Below, in pieces: positions 8,877 through 16,344 of a stretch of 64,000 nucleotides of DNA. The notes beneath the pieces are model-generated. The model was given only the letters and a program-made list of their open reading frames with translations. It was not told the DNA's origin and made no database searches. The position numbers and the translations under genes are program-made. Source of the stretch: CAYLQA01 sp964385695 (GTDB lineage: Bacteria; Desulfobacterota; Desulfobulbia; Desulfobulbales; Desulfurivibrionaceae); assembly GCA_964385695.1 (NCBI GenBank), contig CAYLQA010000006.1:1-64000 (forward strand), read 5' to 3'. Position 1 is the stretch's first letter. Every line of letters begins with the position of its first letter.

Positions 8877-9083
8877 AGTAAACCTGCACCGCTTATGCAG
8901 TTTGCCAAATGGCTGAAACCCTATCTTCGAGGAATACTAACAGCAGCACGATTCCGACTACACACTAATTGTATTGAAGGAATTAATAACAAAATCAAGG
9001 TGATCAAAAGAATGGCTTACGGATTCAGGGACAACGAATACTTCTTCTTAAAGATCAAAGCAGCCTTCCAGAGTAATCCGTGA
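8862..9083 (+). pseudogene. C-terminal remnant of an ISL3-family transposase
   Basis: The frame encodes LHTNCIEGINNKIKVIKRMA followed by YGFRDNEYFFLKIKAAF. This is the highly conserved C-terminal block of ISL3-type DDE transposases, which contains the catalytic Glu (IEGINN). A stop codon in frame at 8859-8861 and the missing upstream 300 or more residues show that the gene is truncated. No terminal inverted repeats were identified. Together with the minus-strand fragment it marks an old insertion site at the upstream border of the psr-sodN operon. Confidence 0.75.
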
Positions 9084-9090
9084 TGAACCT

Positions 9091-9119
9091 AAAAAAAGGC
9101 CGGTTAAAAATAACCGGCC
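9091..9119 (-). terminator. Rho-independent terminator of the FmdB gene
   Basis: On the minus strand a perfect 9-bp stem GGCCGGTTA/TAACCGGCC with a 4-nt loop is followed by seven T residues. It lies about 50 nt beyond the stop of the FmdB-type gene. Confidence 0.85.
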
Positions 9120-9167
9120 TTGTCAAACATTCTAACTTTACAGCCACCCGGGCCGTTTACTCTATGC

Positions 9168-9383
9168 TCAGGAAAAGCCTCCCCTGGAAGAGCAACCGGA
9201 TAAGGCACCGGCCGGGATTGAGCTGCCACTGCCGGCAATTTTAAAACTTGAGGCGGAAATGGTTTTGCGAATGTCTTTGCTGTTACATTCGATGCAGGCG
9301 ACATCACTAATTTTTTCAGAAGAATTCACCAAAGCTTCAAACAGGGTGTTGCATTCGTTGCAACGAAACTCATAGATCGGCAT
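9168..9383 (-). CDS. FmdB-family zinc ribbon protein
   Basis: 71 residues beginning MPIYEFRCNECNTLFEAL. C8, C11, C30 and C33 form the FmdB/CxxC_CxxC zinc ribbon, followed by a Ser/Gly-rich tail with one more Cys. The family was named from a regulator near formamidase genes, but most members have no proven role; they are common small proteins in sulfate reducers. It is monocistronic with its own terminator at 9091-9119. Confidence 0.85.
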   Translation of the reverse strand: MPIYEFRCNECNTLFEALVNSSEKISDVACIECNSKDIRKTISASSFKIAGSGSSIPAGALSGCSSRGGFS

Positions 9384-9630
9384 TGCTATCTACCTCACTG
9401 ATAATATTTATTTTCGGGTAAAAAATATGACGTAACTTACATACCCTATAAACGGCTATTTGTTAGTAGTTTAAGAATTTAAGATTTTTCTTAATCTTTG
9501 TCCAGTCAATTTTGTTCAAAAAGGAAGAAAAGGTAAAATCATTTTGTTTGCAAATGGGTTGAGCAGTCCTCGATAATATAAAAAAAAGAGGTTGTTGCAG
9601 CCTGAGATAAAGCAAATGGAGGGATCGGCT

Positions 9631-9870
9631 ATGGAAAGAACAACCGTAACGGAAAAGGAACTTTTGGCCTATCTGAACAAGGAGCTTGAAAAGGCGGGGC
9701 CGCATGAAGGCTGCTTTTTTGAAAGCTTGGTCAGGCTCAGGGTTGACGACAGAGGGGGCTGCAATTGGGCCAGCGCCTATGTCAAATGCAGTGGCGGCAA
9801 TGGAGATGTATGCTCGCCTGCGGCAGAAAGAATCGTCGATCAGGCAAAGGCCAAGTTCAATCTTAAATAA
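9631..9870 (+). CDS. Conserved small hypothetical protein, 79 aa
   Basis: Begins MERTTVTEKELLAYLNKELE. It continues with HEGCFFESLVRLRV, GGCNWASAYVKCSGG and VCSPAAERIVDQAKAKFNL. It resembles short uncharacterised proteins of other Proteobacteria with the same Cys pattern (C in HEGC, GGCNW, KCSG, VCSP); I know no function. GGAGGG 8 nt before the ATG at 9631 decides the start against a longer frame from 9592. The four spaced cysteines could bind a metal. Confidence 0.7.
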   Translation: MERTTVTEKELLAYLNKELEKAGPHEGCFFESLVRLRVDDRGGCNWASAYVKCSGGNGDVCSPAAERIVDQAKAKFNLK

Positions 9871-9922
9871 CAGTAATTTTCTGCCACAGTTTTTTCGGAA
9901 AAGAAAAAAGACGAAGCCGCGT

Positions 9923-10426
9923 TTAGGCAGCGGCCTCGTCATCGTCTATATGGATGTTTTTTAGAAGTTCGGGCGGAATACGCTTCATGATCTTCTTCAT
10001 GGTGGAGATAACGGAGTGGGCTGGATAGTCCTCTTTGATCTCCTCACTTTCGTCCTTATATGAGGTGAGGACGAACTTTTTATTTTTGATCCGGAATTTA
10101 TAGGTCCAGTTGATCTCGATGGTCTCAGGATTTTCCAGAATCTCCACCTCGATCTTATCTCCACCAGCGGCAACCTGGATGGCATCCATGTCCGTTACCT
10201 CGAGCAGCCATGCGTCACCGTCCTCGGTGGAAAAGAAGATGAATACGCCCAAGGAGAAAACAGCTGCCTTTTTGGCCACTGCCATTTCCTGAATTTTTGC
10301 AACCTCGCGATTAACCGAAGGCGTTTCCGGTTGCTTGGGGGCAAACTGGGCCTTGCCAATACAGCATTTCTTAAATTTGTTGCCGCTGCCGCAGGGGCAG
10401 GGATCATTTCTGCCAATTCGTGCCAT
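9923..10426 (-). CDS. SEC-C motif zinc protein
   Basis: 167 residues. The N-terminus MARIGRNDPCPCGSGNKFKK with C10, C12, C21 and C22 is the SEC-C zinc-binding motif first seen at the end of SecA. Here it is at the front of a small cytosolic protein whose remaining 130 residues look like a beta-rich domain of unknown role (WLLEVTDMDAIQVAAGGDKI). The family may bind ribosomes or preproteins, but no role is known for this form. It is separated by about 95 nt from the PBP gene on the same strand. Confidence 0.8.
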   Translation of the reverse strand: MARIGRNDPCPCGSGNKFKKCCIGKAQFAPKQPETPSVNREVAKIQEMAVAKKAAVFSLGVFIFFSTEDGDAWLLEVTDMDAIQVAAGGDKIEVEILENPETIEINWTYKFRIKNKKFVLTSYKDESEEIKEDYPAHSVISTMKKIMKRIPPELLKNIHIDDDEAAA

Positions 10427-10521
10427 ATTCTTATCTCGTCGTTTATTGTCGTTTCAGTCTGTCAAACAGCCCACAATATGACATGTCTCCCTGGCTTTGT
10501 AAAGCAGGAGCAGCATCTGGA

Positions 10522-13368
10522 TTATTGGGCTGGTTTTTTACTTGGCGAGCTTGGTTTTGTAGGAGCGGAGCGCATCTTTACCACTTTCTCCTGATCACAA
10601 TAATACTGGACCAGTTGCTTGAAAATGCGGTCGCGTCCGGTATAAATCCTGTTGTTGCTGTTGAGAATCTGTTCCAGCGCTTCCTCGTATGCATCCACAC
10701 CGATGAGATTCTCATAGATGGGGCGTGAACCGCATTTTTTATTGAGCAGGCTGTCCATATAGCGGTTTACATTTGCCCAGTAGACATGGTTGTTGCGGAA
10801 GTGGGAGTTCTCCTGCTTGGCTTTTTCCACCTTCTCGTCCATCATCTCCTGCAGTTCTTTGTTGAACAGGTGACTATAGATGCGGCCGGCTACTTTTGCA
10901 GGGCCTTGGCCGGAGTTGCCTACTGACTTGTACCCCCCTGTGTTGGTGGTAAAGGAAACGATCATGGTCAGGTTGTTTTCCGGATTTGAGGCACGGTCGC
11001 GATAGGGGTTGAAGTGGCTGATAAAGAGCGAGGATTTCCCTTTGGGAGCGGTGCCGGTCTTACCGGAGACCAGGTTTTTGTGGTACTTGAACTCGCTGCG
11101 CATGGTGGAAGCGGTACCCCGGTTGCAGATATCATAAAGCACGTTCATCTCCGCCTCGCGCTCACGCTTGGCGTCAAACAGGGAAAGCGGCTCATATTTG
11201 GCATCGGTTTGCCGGTTGTAGATTTCTTTTCCGTTGACCAGAATGCGGCGCACAAAGGAAGGATCACGGTAATTGCCATCTAAAAATGCGTTATAGATTC
11301 CCAGCCACTGCCGGACCGAGACATCTGAAGCGCCGATGCCAAAGGGCCAGTACTTGGCATCTTCCCGGTTGTAGTCCAGACCCACCTCGTTGAAATCAAG
11401 GAGCATGGTGTTGCGCAGTTGGCGGTTGGTGTAGAGCCGGGCAAAGATGGTGTTGATGGAGGTCACCTGGGCCTCGGACAAGGTATAGAGGCGGCCCAGA
11501 TAGCGGTTGGCTCCTTTGCCGCGGGTGTTATACTCGTACCAGTTGCGGGGCAGCCACATCTGCTTGCCCATATTCTCCACATATTTGTATTCAAGCGGTT
11601 TGTCCGAGTAACGGCTGTGCAGCTTGGCATTGTTAACCACCATGGCGTAGTAGGCAATGATGGGCTTGATGGTGGAGGATGGGGTGATCTTTGCCTTGGT
11701 GTTCATCAGGTCAATGATGACTCGGTTTTTATCCTTAGACGAGGTGTCTCCTGCATCCACACCATCTGCCGTGCCTTGGAGAAATTCTTTGCCGCCCACA
11801 TAGGAAATGATCTCACCCTTTTGATTGATGATGATGACTCCCACGTTGGTGTGGCGGTTGAGGTACCTCATGAAGCTGCTAAAGTCCTTGTACGGGGCGG
11901 GCATGTTTCTGCTGGTGTACCGTTCAAGATCCTTTTCCCAGGTGTTTTGGTTACTGCGCTCAAGAATGTACTGGTAGGTCTTGCTCCTGAGGAAGTTGCT
12001 GATAATCTCTTTGATTTTCTCAACCAGTTGCAGGTCAACACCGGTCTCGATCACCACATCGCCGCGTTCGTCGAGCAAGAGTTGGGTGCCGGTTACTGTG
12101 CGGTCTTCAATTTTATATCTGCGGCGAGTCACCTCTTTAATAACACTCCAGGAGGTCCATTCCTCTTCGCCATACAGCGGGGAGGTGAAATCGCGGAAGC
12201 CGATGCGGCGGATGGACTCTTCATCGGTGAGCAGCCAGTCGCGGTACTCTTCTTCCTCCAACTCGCCACGTTCCCAAAGATAGGTCAGGGCTAGGTTGAC
12301 CTTGTTTAAGGCGCCCCTTGCATGGCGTTGCTTTGAATCGCTGAGGTCGCTGAAGCTTTTTCCCTTGATGATCTCGTAAAAGGCAATTTGCCGGTTGTGG
12401 TTGGGGATAAAGGAGCCGATTGCCAAGAGCTGCTGGATATTCAGCTCGGACAGGTCTTTTTTGAAGTAATTGGATGCTGCCGCAGGAAAGCCATAGATAT
12501 TGGCGCCCACGGGCACGGTGTTGATGTAAAAGTTCAGGTTCCGCTCTTTGCCGAACCGGGTGACCATCATATAGGCGAGGATGATTTCCTCAATTTTATG
12601 GGCAATGGTGCGCTCCTTGTTGCCCATAATCTTTTTCGCGTTCTGCATGACAATCGTACTGGCACCCCTGGTGTTGCCCATGAGGGTATCCTTAACCGCA
12701 CCGGCCAGGTTGATCCAGCTCACACCGGGATGAACAAGAAATGTATTGGCGTACCAGGGATTATTGGGATGGGGCAGAAAGTAATGATCTTCGCAGGCCA
12801 TAATGGCCATCTGCACCTGCTTGGGAATTTGTTGGGTGACCCTGCGCTTGCCGTATGATTTGATCACGGTGCCGTGTTGGTCGACAATGTTTGCGGAATG
12901 AGCGTAGGTTTCCAGGCTATCCGGCAGGCGTTTGATGGGCGCTGTGTCGTAAATGGAGCGTACGGCCAACAGCTCTATTATGTGCTGGGTCGGGCCGGGG
13001 ATATAGTTGATGACAAAGAGGACCAGAAAGGTAAAAAATCCCCACTTTAAAAAGCGAGGGGTCCAGTAGGCGGTCCAGAACAGGCATTTGTTAAAAGGAT
13101 TTTGCCAGGGGTAGACCTTGCCGCTGGGATTGCCGTCCTCCAGCATGTCAACGTATTGCTGGTAGCGGCCCGCTAAGGATTTACTTTTCTTAATCTTGCG
13201 GATAATGGTCCGTTCATCAAGTCCCTTGCGCACATCTTTATCGGAAAAGATGTGGCGGTAGGCCTTATACTTGATGGCCTGCTCCTTGGGATCAAAGGTT
13301 TCTTTGATCGTTCCGGTACGCGGCTTTTGACCCTTAAAATCTTTTGGTTTTTGCGGCTTCTTAGTCAC
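10522..13368 (-). CDS. Bifunctional class A penicillin-binding protein
   Basis: 948 residues. A cytosolic basic N-terminus of about 110 residues leads to one membrane helix (FLKWGFFTFLVLFVINYI). A GT51 glycosyltransferase domain follows with the catalytic-Glu motif ACEDHYFLPH, then GASTIVMQNAKKI and a second acidic motif KIEEIILA. A transpeptidase domain carries SSTIK (SxxK), SIN (SxN) and SGKTGT (KTG). It therefore polymerises and cross-links peptidoglycan. It is longer than typical PBP1A (about 800-850) because of the N-terminal extension and a Lys-rich C-terminal tail ending in KPSSPSKKPAQ. The start is a GTG at 13368 with a weak ribosome binding site. Confidence 0.85.
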   Translation of the reverse strand: MTKKPQKPKDFKGQKPRTGTIKETFDPKEQAIKYKAYRHIFSDKDVRKGLDERTIIRKIKKSKSLAGRYQQYVDMLEDGNPSGKVYPWQNPFNKCLFWTAYWTPRFLKWGFFTFLVLFVINYIPGPTQHIIELLAVRSIYDTAPIKRLPDSLETYAHSANIVDQHGTVIKSYGKRRVTQQIPKQVQMAIMACEDHYFLPHPNNPWYANTFLVHPGVSWINLAGAVKDTLMGNTRGASTIVMQNAKKIMGNKERTIAHKIEEIILAYMMVTRFGKERNLNFYINTVPVGANIYGFPAAASNYFKKDLSELNIQQLLAIGSFIPNHNRQIAFYEIIKGKSFSDLSDSKQRHARGALNKVNLALTYLWERGELEEEEYRDWLLTDEESIRRIGFRDFTSPLYGEEEWTSWSVIKEVTRRRYKIEDRTVTGTQLLLDERGDVVIETGVDLQLVEKIKEIISNFLRSKTYQYILERSNQNTWEKDLERYTSRNMPAPYKDFSSFMRYLNRHTNVGVIIINQKGEIISYVGGKEFLQGTADGVDAGDTSSKDKNRVIIDLMNTKAKITPSSTIKPIIAYYAMVVNNAKLHSRYSDKPLEYKYVENMGKQMWLPRNWYEYNTRGKGANRYLGRLYTLSEAQVTSINTIFARLYTNRQLRNTMLLDFNEVGLDYNREDAKYWPFGIGASDVSVRQWLGIYNAFLDGNYRDPSFVRRILVNGKEIYNRQTDAKYEPLSLFDAKREREAEMNVLYDICNRGTASTMRSEFKYHKNLVSGKTGTAPKGKSSLFISHFNPYRDRASNPENNLTMIVSFTTNTGGYKSVGNSGQGPAKVAGRIYSHLFNKELQEMMDEKVEKAKQENSHFRNNHVYWANVNRYMDSLLNKKCGSRPIYENLIGVDAYEEALEQILNSNNRIYTGRDRIFKQLVQYYCDQEKVVKMRSAPTKPSSPSKKPAQ

Positions 13369-13714
13369 GGTAAAGTAGTTAATGCAATGAAATACTTTTA
13401 ATGCAGAGAGTGCACCTCACTTATCTTATTCTTTATACTTTATCGGAGGAAAAACGCATTAATAAAAAGTGAAAGAAAGCAAGTGGTTATATCATCCTTT
13501 TGGTTAGGGGGGAATTTGCTTTTTTACAGTCCAGGTATGACACCCTTTGATAATTCGTGGTATAATCGCCCTGTTGGAGGAACAAACCTGTTGGGTTTCT
13601 GTAGTTTACGCGCAAAATATTGAAGAAATACAATGCGTAAGCCGATACTTCAGGTAAAGCATCTTGTGCTGATAGGGGATAGTGGGCAGCGCGAGAAATT
13701 CCCGGGATTAGTAA
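13369..13714. other. Divergent intergenic region, no gene seen
   Basis: 346 nt between the divergent PBP and pentapeptide genes. No persuasive ORF, terminator or repeat. It should contain both promoters, but none is clear enough to place. Confidence 0.5.
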
Positions 13715-16288
13715 ATGAAATTTCATTGCAGTCAATGCGGCTTTTCAACTGAGGTCGAAAAGCGGCATAGCGGAAAAACAGTCTCCTGTCCAAAATGTAA
13801 AAAGCCGGTTTTTGTCGGTCCCGAAGCTTTGCCGGAAGCCGAGGTGCCAAAAAATGGAAAGGGCCTTTTCAGGTGCAGGGAATGTAAATTCAGCAAAAGC
13901 GTTCCCGCTGTCTTTGTGGGTCGATCCGTACCCTGCCCGCGTTGCCAATCGGAAAACACCAAAATCCTTTTTCTAGCGAGCAGTGGTTTTGGTTGGCGAA
14001 TATTTCTCCGCCCAGTGCCTGCCTTGGTTACGCTGGTTATTCTTGCCGGTGCAGTGTATGGCGGCACTACCTTTTATAAGGCTCAGAATTTTTCTTCTCC
14101 GACAGCGACCATCCCGGCCCCGGCCGCTCCCCGTGTCGATATCACGGCAAACAATAAATACTCGGCAGCCAAAAGACAGGTCAGCACATCCCGTAACTTT
14201 CAGGGCAAGGATCTACGCAAGGCCAATCTGGCTGGTCAGGATTTGCGCGGCCTAAACTTTCAGCGGGCCAACCTTTCGGGGGCGATTTTACGTGGTGCGG
14301 ATCTGCGTGGAGTCGATCTCAGGGAGGTCAATCTGATTGAAGCGGATCTTGGCGGAGCGGATCTCAGGGGCGCGGTTTTATTCCAGGGAAAATTAAGTAA
14401 GGCAGATTTTTCCGGTGCGGATTTGAGCAACGTCAATCTGATTGAGGCGGATCTTTCCAAGGCCAACTTGCGGGGCGCTAACCTGCAACGGGCCAGTGTC
14501 TCGCGAGCATTACTCTTTGAGGCGGATTGTTCAAAGATTGATGGCAGTGAAGCGGATTTTTCTTCTGCCACCCTGACCAAAACGAATTTTTCCGGAGCCA
14601 GTCTGAGCCAGTCCAACCTTGCCAATACCGATTTGACCAGTGTTTCTCTTGAGAAGGTTGATTTTGCCGGTGCGGTCATGGCACAGGTGGATTTGAGCAG
14701 GGTTAATCTCCGTAGCGTACGTTTAACCAAGGCTGATTTGAGCAAGGCCATTTTGTATGGAACCGACCTGTCCGGAGTGGATCTCAGCGAGGCCAATCTT
14801 TATGAGGTGGACCTGAGCAAATCCATCTTAATAGGCGCGGATCTTGATAAAGCCATACTTGTTCAGGCCAACCTGCATGGCGTGCGTATGGAGAACGCTC
14901 AGGCTAACAAGGCGGATTTTCGTGGTGCGAACCTGACCAAGGCCATTTTGGTCGGGGCGGAGTTGGCCGGGGCAAACTTGCTCAAGGCGAACCTGACCGA
15001 AGCTGATTTATTACAGGCCGATCTTGCCGGAGCAGATCTGACCGAAGCCAATCTCACCGCTGCCAACCTCACCGAAGCGGACATCAGCGATAAGGCCATG
15101 CTGGTCAATGCGAACCTCACCGGGGCGAACCTGCGCAAAGCCGAGCTGAATGGCGCGGATTTTACCGGGGCCAATTTAACGAACGGAGTCTTGCAAAAGG
15201 CGGATTTGACCAAGGCCAAGCTGAATCATGCCTTTCTTAATAAGGCGGACCTGACCAAGGCGGAGCTTGCCAATGCTGATTTTAGTAACGCCGATCTGAA
15301 AGGTGCCAACTTAAGCGGTATCAACCTGACCACGGCCGGGAAGTTTAACCTGAAGCATTTGCGTAACACAGTGATGAGCGATGCCAAGATGACGAGCTTT
15401 GATCTGCGCAACGCCAATTTGATAGGCGCCAATCTGGCAAATTCCGATCTCAGCAATGTGGATCTTAGTAATGCGGATTTGACCGGGGCGGATCTTTCCG
15501 GGGCCAATCTCAGCGCAGCGGATCTTCGGTGGGCTGATTTGACCGATGCCGATCTCAGTAAAGCGGTTCTTGTGGGAGCTAATCTCAATGATGCGGATCT
15601 TAACCGGACCAACATGCAGAACTCGGAATTGACCAATGCCTCATTGCAGAATGTAAAGAATATCGATAAGGCGAAAAATATTTTTTCAAGCAAAGGCTTT
15701 CGAGGAGTTGAGCCCCAAAGCAAACGGAGCCTGAGCCCGCCGGATAAATCCGGCACAAAGGGTGCTGGGGTTGCCTCTTTTAGCAATTCGGCCGAGCGTC
15801 ATGTCAAGATCTGGGGGCTTGAGCTTGAGGCTGCCGGTCTAGTGCAGACCCGATTTAAAAAACTTACGGAGCTGACAGCGGCCTACCAGGATTTGAGTGA
15901 TGTCGAGGCCAACCTGATGAAACACCAGATGTTTATCGGCTCGCCCACCAGTATTCCCGGCAGACCGGGCATCACCTTTGGTGTTCTTTATTCCGTGAAC
16001 TTTATGCCCGCGGATCGTGATATCCCGGTAGAGATCAAATGGATCTCTCCAAGTGGAAAGGTGGTGCGCTCTTCACGGAAGAAGGTTCGCTATATGCAGC
16101 GTCTGGTTGAGGCTTATACCATTCCGGCCAAGTCCCGAAAGATTCACGGCGCCTGGCTGGTGCGGTTTTTTCATGGCGGCAAAATGATTGGCGAGCAGCG
16201 GATGGTTTTGACCAACAATAAGCAGTTTGAAGTGAAATTGCTGGATAACGATCAGGCGATGGGGGATTCTCCTAGCAGTGGAGGGTAA
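13715..16288 (+). CDS. Membrane pentapeptide-repeat protein with two N-terminal zinc ribbons
   Basis: 857 residues. Two CxxC...CxxC ribbons (C5/C8/C25/C28 and C54/C57/C74/C77) are followed by one membrane helix at about 96-117. About 480 residues (about 165-650) of A(D/N)LxxA-type pentapeptide repeats should form a long right-handed quadrilateral beta helix. A globular C-terminal domain (about 690-840; FGVLYSVNFMPADRDIPVEI, then GAWLVRFFHGGKMIGEQ) resembles DUF3859-type beta domains. The helix would place the repeats outside the inner membrane with the ribbons in the cytosol. The role is unknown: the repeats may mimic a nucleic acid surface or act as a scaffold. The ribosome binding site is weak. 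Confidence 0.8.
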   Translation: MKFHCSQCGFSTEVEKRHSGKTVSCPKCKKPVFVGPEALPEAEVPKNGKGLFRCRECKFSKSVPAVFVGRSVPCPRCQSENTKILFLASSGFGWRIFLRPVPALVTLVILAGAVYGGTTFYKAQNFSSPTATIPAPAAPRVDITANNKYSAAKRQVSTSRNFQGKDLRKANLAGQDLRGLNFQRANLSGAILRGADLRGVDLREVNLIEADLGGADLRGAVLFQGKLSKADFSGADLSNVNLIEADLSKANLRGANLQRASVSRALLFEADCSKIDGSEADFSSATLTKTNFSGASLSQSNLANTDLTSVSLEKVDFAGAVMAQVDLSRVNLRSVRLTKADLSKAILYGTDLSGVDLSEANLYEVDLSKSILIGADLDKAILVQANLHGVRMENAQANKADFRGANLTKAILVGAELAGANLLKANLTEADLLQADLAGADLTEANLTAANLTEADISDKAMLVNANLTGANLRKAELNGADFTGANLTNGVLQKADLTKAKLNHAFLNKADLTKAELANADFSNADLKGANLSGINLTTAGKFNLKHLRNTVMSDAKMTSFDLRNANLIGANLANSDLSNVDLSNADLTGADLSGANLSAADLRWADLTDADLSKAVLVGANLNDADLNRTNMQNSELTNASLQNVKNIDKAKNIFSSKGFRGVEPQSKRSLSPPDKSGTKGAGVASFSNSAERHVKIWGLELEAAGLVQTRFKKLTELTAAYQDLSDVEANLMKHQMFIGSPTSIPGRPGITFGVLYSVNFMPADRDIPVEIKWISPSGKVVRSSRKKVRYMQRLVEAYTIPAKSRKIHGAWLVRFFHGGKMIGEQRMVLTNNKQFEVKLLDNDQAMGDSPSSGG

Positions 16289-16344
16289 CCCCCTAACTGT
16301 AACGGTGTCCTCTTCGCCGCAGGAATGAAACTCAAAAGGTTCTC

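Noticed and set aside
11419..12294. 291-codon frame on the plus strand
   Set aside because: Antisense to the penicillin-binding protein gene, whose motifs are unmistakable in the other frame.
14260..15786. Antisense frames across the pentapeptide gene (178, 106 and 186 codons)
   Set aside because: They come from the repeated codon pattern of the pentapeptide repeats read on the other strand.
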